The translations under genes and the position numbers were made by a program. From NCBI RefSeq assembly GCF_001949125.1, contig NZ_MSTI01000097.1:1-22836 (forward strand): a stretch of DNA of 22,836 nt, given 5' to 3'. This document shows, piece by piece, positions 14,181 to 22,626 of this stretch. The DNA comes from Deinococcus marmoris (GTDB taxonomy: Bacteria; Deinococcota; Deinococci; Deinococcales; Deinococcaceae). The notes below the pieces were generated by a model. The model ran no database searches. It was not told the DNA's origin and saw only the letters and a list, made by a program, of their open reading frames with translations. The number at the start of each line of letters is the position of its first letter. Within the stretch, counting starts at the first letter, position 1.

Positions 14181-14186
14181 TACACT
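14181..14186 (+). promoter_or_regulatory. -10 box of helicase gene, leaderless-type
   Basis: TACACT ends six bases before the ATG at 14193. A TANNNT box this close to the start codon means transcription would begin at or next to the ATG, giving a leaderless mRNA, which is common in Deinococcus. No ribosome site precedes this ATG, which fits. A -35 box is not evident. Confidence 0.6.
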
Positions 14187-14192
14187 GTCCCC

Positions 14193-17100
14193 ATGCGTTT
14201 TCTGACCTACCGTGATCTGGATTCGGGCCGTGTCAAGAAGCAGCTCAAGAAGGTGCGTGAGGCCATCGAGCGCGACGACTTCAAGACCCCGGATGTCAAG
14301 AAGCTGGCGCAGGGCAACTACTACCGCGCTAGGCTGGACGACACCAACCGCCTGCTGCTGACCTTCGTGCGGCACGGGCCGGAAACGGTGTGTCTGGCGC
14401 TGGAAGTGATCCATCAGCACGCCTACGAGAAGTCGCGGTTTCTGCGTGGGGCGCGGATCGACGAGGCCAAATTGCCCGATCTGTCGCCGGATGAGGCGCA
14501 GGCCGAGGCCCAGCCACTGCGTTACCTGCACCCCACCCGCAGTGAATTTCACCTGCTGGACAAGGTGATCTCGTTTGACGACACCCAGGACGAGGTCTAC
14601 CGCACCCCGGCCCCGGTGATTCTGGTGGGTTCGGCAGGCAGCGGCAAGACCGCCCTGACGCTGCAAAAGCTGCGCGAGTTGCCGGGGCAGGTGCTGTACG
14701 TGACCCTCTCGCCGTATCTGGCCCAGAGTGCGGCGGGTCTTTACGCCGCCCACGGTTTTGAAAACGAGGCCCAGGACGTGCAGTTCCTGTCGTTCCGCGA
14801 GTATCTGGACACGGTGCGCGTGCCGCCGGGGCGCGAGGTCACGTTTGAAGACTTCCGGGTCTGGTTTTCGCGCCAGCCCGGCCTGAAATTCACCGACGCC
14901 CACCAACTGTTTGAGGAGTTTCGTGGCGTCCTGAGCAGCTCCCCAGACGGGCCGCTGGCGCGCGAGGCTTACCTGAATCTGGGGGTGCGGCAGTCCATCT
15001 ACGACGCTGAACACCGCCCGCAGGTGTACGAGCTGTTCGGCAAATACCTGGGCTGGCTCACGGACAGCAGGCTTTACGATTCCAGCATCGTGGCCTCGGG
15101 CTATCTCAAGTCGGCCACGCCGGATTACGACTTCGTGGTGGTAGACGAGGTGCAGGACCTGACGGCGGCGCAACTGGCGCTGATCCTGGCCTCGCTGAAG
15201 GTACCGGGGCAATTCCTGCTGTGCGGCGACAGCAACCAGATCGTGCATCCCAATTTCTTCTCGTGGGCGGCGGTCAAGACATTGCTGTGGAAGGACCCCG
15301 ATCTGGCCGAGCGGCAGGCCATCAACGTGCTGCGCGCCAATTTCCGCAACGCCTCGCAGGTGACGCGAGTGGCGAACGATCTCCTCAAGATTAAGCACGC
15401 CCGTTTTGGCAGCGTGGACCGCGAGAGCAATTTTCTGGTGCGGGCGGTGGCGAGCGATCCCGGCAGCGTGACCTTTTTGCCCGACGACGCCCGCGTGAAA
15501 AGGCATCTGGACGAGCAGACGCGTGGCAGCACCGATTACGCCGTGCTGGTGCTGCGCGACGAGGACAAGGCCGGAGCGAGGAAGTCCTTTGGCACGCCGC
15601 TGGTCTTCAGCGTGCAGGAGGCCAAGGGCCTGGAATACCCCAACATCATCCTGAGCAATTTCATCAGCTCCCAGCGGGCCACCTACAGCGAGATCGTGGA
15701 GGGCGTGACGCCCGAAGACCTCCAGAAAGACGATCTGAAATACAGCCGCGCCAAGGACAAATCCGACAAGTCGCTGGAAATCTACAAGTTCTATGTCAAC
15801 GCGCTGTACGTGGCCGTGACCCGCGCCGTGAACCGCGTGATCCTGGTGGAGTCCGATACCCGTCACCCGCTGCTGGGGCTGCTGGGCGTGACGCTGGGCA
15901 ACGAGGCCGAGCAACTGGGGGTCCGGCAGGCCAGCCGCGACGACTGGGAGCGCGAAGCCCGCAAGCTGGAATTGCAGGGCAAGAAGGAACAGGCCGGGGA
16001 CATCCGCCGCCGCATCCTCAAGCAGAGGGACGTACCCTGGGAGGTCTGGACCCCCGAGGTGCTGCGCCGACTGGAGTCCGAGGTCCGCGCCAAACCCGGC
16101 GATCCCAAACTGGCCCGCAACCTGCTGGATTACGCGCTGCTCAACCGCACCGGGGCTTTGCTGGAGGAGATGAGGGATCTCAAGATCAAGCCCGCGCAGT
16201 CGTACCTGAGAAACAACGAAAAGGACCGCCATATTCAGCGTCAGGCCGTGCTGGACAAGCACCGCAAACCGTTCGCGGACCCCAACCTGCGCGCCGTCCT
16301 GGGTGATGCCGACAAGTACGGTGTGGACTACCGCACCCCCGAGAACCTGACCCCGCTGATGCTGGCGGTGCTGGCGGGCAACCTGCCCCTGATCGACGCC
16401 CTGCTGGAGCGCGGCGCGGACCTGACCCAGACCGATCTGTTCGGGCGCACGCCGCACATGCTGGCGCTGGAAACGGCCATGCAGGACGCCGACTATGCCC
16501 GTCTCTGGCTGGGGCCAGTCTACGAACGGGTGCGGCCCGGTGCGCTGGACGTGCTGGTGGGGGACCGTCTGGTGCGTCTGGGCCACGAGGGCGCGGAGTT
16601 CTATTTCCTGAGCGTGATGCTGGCGCAGTGGCCCGGTTATGCCTCCGAACTGCATCATCCGGAACTGACGCCCGCTGAACTGCGCCAGAGAAGTGCCGGG
16701 TTCAATGTGGAAGCCCTGCGAACGAATCTGGAACACTTCCCCTTCACCGTCCTGCGGGAAGCCCGCCACAAACGCCCGTATTTCAATCATGTCCTGGCGC
16801 GGGCCGAGGTGGACAGCAAGTATGTTCCCGCCCGCAAGCTGTGGCAGCGCGTCAAAATGGGCTTCTATGTGCTGAATCCGGCCTTGAAGGTGCGCGTGAA
16901 ACTGGCTGCCAACTCGGAGGGCGAGTGGGTGGATGTGGCGTTGCTGGCCGATCCAGTGGCGCGGGCGTGGCTGGAGCATTCTGGGCCGCTGCCAGCCGCC
17001 CGGAGTGGAGCCGCCCAGAACCAGCAGGACCGCCCGAAGAAACAGGCTGACCCGAAGAAACAGGCTGACCCGAAAAAGCAGGCTGGCGCGAAAAAGAAGG

Positions 17101-17204
17101 CCAAATCAAAACCCTTCCCGGCAGGGATTCCGATAGTCAAGTTTCACGAAATGCAGCAGATGAGCAAGGCAGACAGGCCAGTGAAAAAGAAGACTAAAGC
17201 GTAA
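14193..17204 (+). CDS. RelE-like / SF1 helicase / ankyrin multidomain protein
   Basis: This is a 1003-aa protein. Residues 1-90 have a RelE/ParE-like pattern (K-K-L-A-Q-G-N-Y-Y-R-A-R-L, then R-L-L-L-T-F, then H-Q-H-A-Y-E-K-S-R-F-L). A UvrD/Rep-type SF1 helicase core follows: Walker A G-S-A-G-S-G-K-T (146-153), D-E-V-Q-D (318-322), G-D-S-N-Q (345-349), R-A-N-F-R-N (381-386), E-A-K-G-L-E-Y-P-N (476-484) and Y-V-A-V-T-R-A (539-545). Around 714-765 are one to two ankyrin-like repeats (L-T-P-L-M-L-A-V-L-A-G-N). The end (about 948-975) repeats K-K-Q-A-D-P. It probably translocates on nucleic acid, with the RelE-like part possibly binding the ribosome or RNA (inference). It is divergent from the MoxR operon and leaderless. 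Confidence 0.85.
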   Translation: MRFLTYRDLDSGRVKKQLKKVREAIERDDFKTPDVKKLAQGNYYRARLDDTNRLLLTFVRHGPETVCLALEVIHQHAYEKSRFLRGARIDEAKLPDLSPDEAQAEAQPLRYLHPTRSEFHLLDKVISFDDTQDEVYRTPAPVILVGSAGSGKTALTLQKLRELPGQVLYVTLSPYLAQSAAGLYAAHGFENEAQDVQFLSFREYLDTVRVPPGREVTFEDFRVWFSRQPGLKFTDAHQLFEEFRGVLSSSPDGPLAREAYLNLGVRQSIYDAEHRPQVYELFGKYLGWLTDSRLYDSSIVASGYLKSATPDYDFVVVDEVQDLTAAQLALILASLKVPGQFLLCGDSNQIVHPNFFSWAAVKTLLWKDPDLAERQAINVLRANFRNASQVTRVANDLLKIKHARFGSVDRESNFLVRAVASDPGSVTFLPDDARVKRHLDEQTRGSTDYAVLVLRDEDKAGARKSFGTPLVFSVQEAKGLEYPNIILSNFISSQRATYSEIVEGVTPEDLQKDDLKYSRAKDKSDKSLEIYKFYVNALYVAVTRAVNRVILVESDTRHPLLGLLGVTLGNEAEQLGVRQASRDDWEREARKLELQGKKEQAGDIRRRILKQRDVPWEVWTPEVLRRLESEVRAKPGDPKLARNLLDYALLNRTGALLEEMRDLKIKPAQSYLRNNEKDRHIQRQAVLDKHRKPFADPNLRAVLGDADKYGVDYRTPENLTPLMLAVLAGNLPLIDALLERGADLTQTDLFGRTPHMLALETAMQDADYARLWLGPVYERVRPGALDVLVGDRLVRLGHEGAEFYFLSVMLAQWPGYASELHHPELTPAELRQRSAGFNVEALRTNLEHFPFTVLREARHKRPYFNHVLARAEVDSKYVPARKLWQRVKMGFYVLNPALKVRVKLAANSEGEWVDVALLADPVARAWLEHSGPLPAARSGAAQNQQDRPKKQADPKKQADPKKQAGAKKKAKSKPFPAGIPIVKFHEMQQMSKADRPVKKKTKA
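17036..17100 (+). repeat. Short tandem repeat encoding Lys-rich tail
   Basis: About three imperfect 18-bp units around AAACAGGCTGACCCGAAG encode K-K-Q-A-D-P repeats near the C-terminus of the helicase-like protein. The copy number could vary between strains. The basic tail probably binds nucleic acid. Confidence 0.75.
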
Positions 17205-17238
17205 GCTGGGACGATCTCCCTGGCCTCTCTGTGACCGC

Positions 17239-17310
17239 TATACTCCGGGCATTCTTTGAACCGAGTGTAATAAATCCCGTTTATCCGCGCCCTGTCCGCA
17301 TCCCCGGAGG
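17239..17310 (+). promoter_or_regulatory. Candidate promoter and ribosome site of the EtfD-like gene
   Basis: TATACT (17239-17244) is a good -10 box, though without a clear -35. The ribosome site GGAGG (17306-17310) is six bases before the ATG at 17317. Unlike its leaderless neighbours, this gene would have a leader of about 65 bases. Confidence 0.5.
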
Positions 17311-17316
17311 TTTCCC

Positions 17317-20300
17317 ATGCTGCCCCTCATCCATCAAATTCTGTTCTTCATTTTCGCCGTCATCACCGGGGCGTTCGGCCTGTGGGGCTTTTACCGCCTG
17401 TACCTGCGCATTCGCCGGGGCGCACCCGCCACCGAACGCCGCTTTGACATTCCGGGCAAGCGCATCCTGGACGCCGTCCGGGTCAGCCTGACCCAGGAGC
17501 GCACCTTCCGCCGCCGCACGGCGATCAGTGTGCTGCACGCCTTCATCTTCTACGGCTTCGTCTTTTACCTGTTGGTCAACGTGGTGGACGGGCTGGAGGG
17601 GTATCTCCGGTTCGGCATCTATTCCGATAACCCTCTGGGCGCGGTCTACAACCTGCTGGCCGATGTCCTCAGCTTTCTGGTGTTGTTCGGCGTCGTGGCG
17701 CTGGTGGTTCGCCGCCTGTTCACGCCCAGCAAACGCGATTTCCGCTTCACCGAGAAGACGCTGCTGCATCCGCTCCTCAAGAACAATTACATCCTGCGCG
17801 ACAGCCTGATCGTCTCGGCGTTCATCTTCTTCCATGTGGGCAGCCGAGTGCTGGGCAACGCGGCGAAAGTGGTGGCCGAGGGCGGCGACGCCTTCCAGCC
17901 GTTTTCCAATGCGGTTGGCTCTGTACTATTCGGCAATCTGAGTGAGACCACTTTGCAGGGCTGGCGCATCTTCGGCTTCTGGGGGGCGCTGGGCAGCGTG
18001 CTGGTCTTCCTGGCCTATTTCCCGTTCACCAAGCACATCCATATCTTCATGGCCCCGCTGAACTACACCCTCAAACGCCCGGTGGGCAGCGGCGTGCTGC
18101 CACCCATGAAGGGCCTGGAAGAGGCGATGGAGGCCGACGAGCCGCGTCTGGGGGTGGAAAAGCTGGAGGAACTGGAATGGCCGCGTCTGCTGGATGCCTA
18201 CGCCTGCATTCAGTGCAACCGCTGCCAGGATGTGTGCCCGGCGAACGCCACCGGCAAGGCGCTGTCGCCCGCCGCGCTGGAGATCAATAAGCGCATGGAG
18301 TTGAACGTCATCGCGTCGCATCCCAGCCCCTTTACCCTCAAGGCCGCGCCGTTTGAATCCGGGGCCAGCACCGCGCATCCACTGCTGCACTACGCGATCA
18401 GCGAGGAAGCGGTGTGGGCCTGCACCACCTGTGGCGCGTGCATGGAAGTTTGCCCCGTGCAGGACGAGCAGATGCTGGACATCATTGACATCCGCCGCCA
18501 GCAGGTGATGGTGGCCGGTGAATTTCCGCAGCAGCTTCAGACCGCCTTCCGGGGCATGGAGCGCGCCAGTAATCCCTGGGGCATCTCGCGTGACAAGCGG
18601 ATGGAATGGGCCGAGGGCCTGAAAGTTCCTACGATTGACGAGAACGCCGAACCCGACGTCATTTACTGGGTGGGCTGCGCTGCCGCCTACGATCCAGGGG
18701 CGCAGAAGGTGGCCCGCTCGTTCGTGCAACTGCTGGACAAGGCCGGGGTCAATTACGCCGTGCTGGGCAAGAAGGAGGCGTGTACCGGCGACAGTGCCCG
18801 CCGCGCCGGGAACGAATTCCTGTACCAGACGCTGGCGCAGGAGAACGTGGAAACCCTGAACAGTATTCGCCCCAAGCTGATCGTCGCCACCTGCCCGCAC
18901 TGCATGAACATCATCGGCAACGAGTACCCGCAGATTGGGGGGAACTACAAGACCGTCCACCACACAGAGTACCTGGAAACGCTGGTGGCCGCCGGGAAGC
19001 TGCCACTGGCACAGTTGGCCGACAACGTGACCTATCACGATCCCTGCTACCTGGGCCGCCACAACGGCGTGTACGACGCACCTCGTAACCTCATTACCAA
19101 GATGGCGGGCGAGGTGCTTGATCTGGAACGCCAGCGTGAGAACAGCTTTTGCTGTGGCGCAGGCGGCGCGCAGTTCTGGAAGGAGGAGGAGGAGGGCCGC
19201 GAGCGCGTCTCTGACAATCGGTTCCGTGAATTGCAGGCGCGGTTGGACGGGGCCAAAGTCGCCTCTGACGAGTTTGAGCAGACCGGGAAAATCGTTGCCG
19301 TCGGCTGTCCCTTCTGCAAGGCCATGTTGAACAGTACCCCCGAAAAGCAGAAGCGCGACGACATCGTGGTCAAGGATGTGGCCGAGTTGATGCTGGAAAG
19401 CATGCAGCGCGCCACTGGCGAGTGGGTGGCTCCGACGGGGCCAGTCGCAGACGCCTCGCCCACCGAGCAGCCCGAAGTGGTCAGTGCCCCGAATGCAACT
19501 GTGCCTATGAATCATGGGCCGATGGACCGCACAGGCGAAGTCCGTTCCGCCGACGCGCCGGATGCGGTGGTGGGCGAAACTTCCGCCGATGTGGTGAATG
19601 CTCAGCCAGGAAGTCCGGTAGGGAATGCGGACACCCAGCCGGAACCACAGGCGGCGCACCCGGAAGCGGTGACCGAGCGCAAAGCTTGGAAGCCGAAAGT
19701 GGAAGCAGACGCCAAGCCTGAAGCAGATGCTGCCCCGCGCAAAAGCTGGAAGCCCAAAACGGGGGCGGATGAGGTCAGCGCTGCGCCAGTTGCGGAAGCT
19801 CAGGCCGAAACCGCTGAGGCACCTGCTCGCAAAGCCTGGAAGCCCAGGGGAAGTGGGGATGATGTGGCCCCGGTCACGGAGGCTCAGGCTGAAGCAACGC
19901 CGCCCGCCGAAATCGCCACCCGGAAAGCATGGAACCCGAAAGCCAAGTCGGACGATGTGAGCGCCGTCCCTGTTGTCTCCGAACCTGCTCCCGATGCTCC
20001 GGCCCGCAAGGCGTGGAATCCCAACGCAAAGGCAGATGACGTGAGCGCCGAGGCTGTCGCTGACGCTCCCAGCGCCGAAACTACTGAGGCCGCACCCACC
20101 CGCAAAGCCTGGAAGCCCCAGGCGAAAGCTGAAGCCAGTGGGGAAACTGCCGTCCAGCCTGTTGCTGCCGAAGCTCCAGCCAAGCCCGAAACCGCGTCCA
20201 GTGGGGGAGAGCGTAAAAAGTGGACGCCGAAGGCGAAAGTGGACGCGAGGGTAGCCGAGCAGGTTTCCGCTCAGGCCGAAAGCGTGGAACCGGAGCGAGT

Positions 20301-20619
20301 CGCCCCGCCTGTTCCAGTGAATAAGAGTGCCGCAGAGCAGCCCGCTGAGGCTCAAGCCACCTTCACCGAGCGTCCCAAATGGCAGCCCAAAGCGAAGGTA
20401 GAAGCCGCCCCAGTCCCCGAAGCTGTTGAAGCGCAGACCATCCAATCAGAATCCGTCAACGAAACGCCCATCACCGAGCATGTCCATCTGGCCGAAGTGG
20501 GCGAGAACTCGCTGGAGGAGGGCCAGCAGGCCACCTCTCAATCCGGCACTGAATCTCAATCCGGCACTGAACCCAGCGAGACTGGCCGCAAGAAGTGGGT
20601 GCCGAAGAAGAAAGACTGA
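17317..20619 (+). CDS. EtfD-like membrane Fe-S oxidoreductase with RKxWxPK repeat tail
   Basis: This is a 1100-aa protein. Five membrane helices (about 5-30, 70-92, 112-134, 162-182, 217-240) form a NarI-like domain. Two 4Fe-4S motifs follow: C-I-Q-C-N-R-C-x3-C (297-307) and C-T-T-C-G-A-C-x3-C (369-379). Two CCG (heterodisulfide reductase B-type) domains come next (about 450-690), with C-P-H-C, C-C-G-A-G-G (612-) and C-P-F-C (665-). This matches the family of mycobacterial EtfD (Rv0338c), which passes electrons from ETF in fatty-acid oxidation to menaquinone. From about 700 on, the protein is an Ala/Glu/Pro-rich disordered tail with nine R-K-x-W-x-P-K-type motifs, starting at 788, 808, 838, 869, 897, 929, 966, 1019 and 1091. 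The tail's role is unknown. Confidence 0.88.
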   Translation: MLPLIHQILFFIFAVITGAFGLWGFYRLYLRIRRGAPATERRFDIPGKRILDAVRVSLTQERTFRRRTAISVLHAFIFYGFVFYLLVNVVDGLEGYLRFGIYSDNPLGAVYNLLADVLSFLVLFGVVALVVRRLFTPSKRDFRFTEKTLLHPLLKNNYILRDSLIVSAFIFFHVGSRVLGNAAKVVAEGGDAFQPFSNAVGSVLFGNLSETTLQGWRIFGFWGALGSVLVFLAYFPFTKHIHIFMAPLNYTLKRPVGSGVLPPMKGLEEAMEADEPRLGVEKLEELEWPRLLDAYACIQCNRCQDVCPANATGKALSPAALEINKRMELNVIASHPSPFTLKAAPFESGASTAHPLLHYAISEEAVWACTTCGACMEVCPVQDEQMLDIIDIRRQQVMVAGEFPQQLQTAFRGMERASNPWGISRDKRMEWAEGLKVPTIDENAEPDVIYWVGCAAAYDPGAQKVARSFVQLLDKAGVNYAVLGKKEACTGDSARRAGNEFLYQTLAQENVETLNSIRPKLIVATCPHCMNIIGNEYPQIGGNYKTVHHTEYLETLVAAGKLPLAQLADNVTYHDPCYLGRHNGVYDAPRNLITKMAGEVLDLERQRENSFCCGAGGAQFWKEEEEGRERVSDNRFRELQARLDGAKVASDEFEQTGKIVAVGCPFCKAMLNSTPEKQKRDDIVVKDVAELMLESMQRATGEWVAPTGPVADASPTEQPEVVSAPNATVPMNHGPMDRTGEVRSADAPDAVVGETSADVVNAQPGSPVGNADTQPEPQAAHPEAVTERKAWKPKVEADAKPEADAAPRKSWKPKTGADEVSAAPVAEAQAETAEAPARKAWKPRGSGDDVAPVTEAQAEATPPAEIATRKAWNPKAKSDDVSAVPVVSEPAPDAPARKAWNPNAKADDVSAEAVADAPSAETTEAAPTRKAWKPQAKAEASGETAVQPVAAEAPAKPETASSGGERKKWTPKAKVDARVAEQVSAQAESVEPERVAPPVPVNKSAAEQPAEAQATFTERPKWQPKAKVEAAPVPEAVEAQTIQSESVNETPITEHVHLAEVGENSLEEGQQATSQSGTESQSGTEPSETGRKKWVPKKKD

Positions 20620-20639
20620 CCCCTAAAAATCGTCATAGC

Positions 20640-20670
20640 AGCGCCGTCCACCCCGGGCGGCGCTTTCCTT
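20640..20670 (+). terminator. Terminator after EtfD-like gene
   Basis: AGCGCCG (20640-20646) pairs with CGGCGCT (20658-20664) and is followed by TTCCTTTG. The stem lies about 20 bases after the stop codon and before the degV promoter. Confidence 0.7.
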
Positions 20671-20709
20671 TGCACCCGGTTCAAAGTCGGCCAGAATCCA
20701 ATGTCACGC

Positions 20710-20715
20710 TAAGAT
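20710..20715 (+). promoter_or_regulatory. -10 box of degV-like gene, leaderless-type
   Basis: TAAGAT ends six bases before the ATG at 20722, the same spacing as for the helicase gene. This implies a leaderless transcript. The upstream ACCCGGTTCAA (20674-20684) matches half of the palindrome at 14109-14123. No -35 box is evident. Confidence 0.55.
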
Positions 20716-20721
20716 CAGGGC

Positions 20722-21561
20722 ATGACCATTGCCATCGTCACCGATTCCACGAGTGACCTGACCCCGGAACTCTGCGCCCAGCACGGGATTGTCAGCGTGC
20801 CCCTGTACGTGCTGTTCGATGGCAGGATGCACAAGGATGGCATAGACATCACGCCGCCTGAGCTGTTCGCGGGCCTCAAGGCGGGCAAGAAGACGCCCAG
20901 CACCTCTCAGCCCAGCCCCGCCGAATTTGCCGCCGTGTACACGAAAGCGCTGGAATCGGCGGATCAGGTTCTCAGCATTCATATCAGCGGGCAGTTGTCA
21001 GGCACGGTGGGCAGTGCCCGGCTGGCGGCGCAGGATTTTGAGGGCAAGGTCACCGTGCTGGATACCGGTTCGGTCAGCATGGGCCTGGGCATGCGCGCGC
21101 TGCGGGCCGCCGAACTGTCCAAAGCTGGAAAATCCATGCCGGAAATTCTGGCCGAGTTGGAGCGGATAGCCCGAGAGGCCGATATCCGGTTCATGGTGGA
21201 TACGCTGGATTTTCTGAAGATCAACGGGCGCATCGGCGGGGCGCAGGCGTTGCTGGGCGGCCTGCTGAACATCAAGCCGATTCTGGTGGTCAGGAAGGGC
21301 CGCGTGGAAACTGGCGGGCGGGTACGCGGCCACAAGAAGGCCGTTCAGGATCTGGTGGATTACACCCGCAAATACGTTACCTCGCACGGCGGGGCGCGGC
21401 TGACCTTCCTGTCCACGGTGGGCGGTGAGGACTATGTGCAGGAAGTCCGCGCGGGGCTGGACGGGCTGGATTTCCTGGACCTGGGCAACCACAGCATCGG
21501 CGCGGTGGTGGCGACACACGCGGGGCCGGGCACGATGGGCGTGACGCTGGAACCCCTCTGA
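20722..21561 (+). CDS. DegV family fatty-acid-binding protein
   Basis: This is a 279-aa protein of the DegV/FakB family, which holds a fatty acid for phosphorylation by a kinase (FakA) in many bacteria. The start [11 protein letters not shown] is the family signature. The [10 protein letters not shown] segment (about 60-69) and [10 protein letters not shown] (about 86-95) are the ligand-contact loops, and [14 protein letters not shown] (about 154-167) is the C-terminal signature. The length is usual. It has its own leaderless promoter. It sits after an EtfD-like gene, so both may relate to fatty-acid use, but the partner kinase is not in the window. The beta-lactamase-like gene follows four bases later and may be co-transcribed. 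Confidence 0.93.
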   Translation: MTIAIVTDSTSDLTPELCAQHGIVSVPLYVLFDGRMHKDGIDITPPELFAGLKAGKKTPSTSQPSPAEFAAVYTKALESADQVLSIHISGQLSGTVGSARLAAQDFEGKVTVLDTGSVSMGLGMRALRAAELSKAGKSMPEILAELERIAREADIRFMVDTLDFLKINGRIGGAQALLGGLLNIKPILVVRKGRVETGGRVRGHKKAVQDLVDYTRKYVTSHGGARLTFLSTVGGEDYVQEVRAGLDGLDFLDLGNHSIGAVVATHAGPGTMGVTLEPL

Positions 21562-21564
21562 ACA

Positions 21565-22626
21565 GTGGGACGCAACCGCGCGATCTGGAAGCGATTTGCT
21601 GCCCTCATGGCGTGCAGCCTGATGTTATCGGCCTGCCGCCCGCCACCTGCTGAAACCACGGCAGCCCCAGCAAGTCAGGGGTCCGTGGCGCTGCCTCGCA
21701 CAGAGGGTGTGTCTGACGCTCAGGATCAGCAGCCCGTCCAGACCCGCCCGGACGGCTGTCTGGCTGCCGCACCCACCGTCAAAAAAGCGCCACCGCCGCC
21801 GCTGGCCCTGAGTGGGCGGCTGGGCCTGTGGGTGGCCGAGATCGATCCCCGCACGCTGCAACCCATCAGGGCTGTCGGCACCAATCCCAACAGCGTCTTT
21901 CCGCTGGCCAGCACCTATAAACAGGCGGTGCTGTGGGCTTTGCTGCGAGAGTTCGACGCGGGCCGCCTCAGCCCCAACGAGCGCTTCGACGTGACCCGTG
22001 AGAACCAGAGTCTGGGCAGTTATCCCTTCGATGGCAGCAACGTCAAGGCCCTCAGCGTCCGCATGATCGCCAACAGCGACAACACCGCTACCGACATCCT
22101 GCACCGCCGTGTGGGCCTGGGGCGTGTGCAGGACGTGGCCGATGGGCTGGGCCTGTGCCGCACCCGCCTGATCCTGCCCACCCGCGACTGGTGGGTGGCG
22201 GAGGCGGGGCTGTCGGGCACCTTCAACGGCACCACGCGCTGGGCCTCGGCCACCGGGAAGGACCGGGCGCGGCTGGCTGCCCTGATCGACGCGGACGCCC
22301 GCAAGTACCGCGCCGATTACGTGCAATACAAACTGGACCGCTATTTCGACACCCGGCACGATCCTGCCAACGATCTGCGCGTTCATAACCTCAGCACGCC
22401 GTATGAGCTGGGAACGCTGCTGGCCCACGAATTTCTGCGCCCCGGCCTGTCCCCCCGCGCGGTCAAATGGCAGCGCGACGTGATGGCGCTGGGTTTTGGC
22501 AAATCAGCATTGACCTGGAAACCAGTAGTCCGGAAGGTTTCAAGCAGCCTTGACCCCCAGGAGCAGCAGGTCGGCGATCTGTGGGGCGAATTTTTCGCAA
22601 GTCAGATCGCCAGGCAACAGAGATAA
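21565..22626 (+). pseudogene. Class A beta-lactamase-like lipoprotein, 3' end lost to IS insertion
   Basis: The open frame is 353 aa, but only about the first 312 belong to the gene. The N-terminus is a lipoprotein signal (hydrophobic A-L-M-A-C-S-L-M-L then lipobox L-S-A-C, Cys 24), followed by a Pro-rich linker. The catalytic pattern of penicillin-recognising serine enzymes is present: S-T-Y-K (116-119) and S-D-N (171-173), then N-L-S-T-P (about 276-280). The third motif, K-T-G, is missing. After Q-R-D-V-M-A-L-G-F the frame runs into insertion-sequence DNA and reads antisense to a transposase. The enzyme is therefore probably inactive as encoded. The start is GTG at 21565, four bases after degV; an ATG at 21607 would remove most of the signal. 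Confidence 0.75.

Noticed and set aside
13956..16979. 1007-residue minus-strand open frame
   Set aside because: It is antisense to the helicase gene with clear motifs. Its Gln/His/Arg/Leu-rich composition is that of a GC-rich shadow frame.
17926..20445. 839-residue minus-strand open frame
   Set aside because: It is antisense to the EtfD-like gene, low-complexity, and has no recognisable domain.
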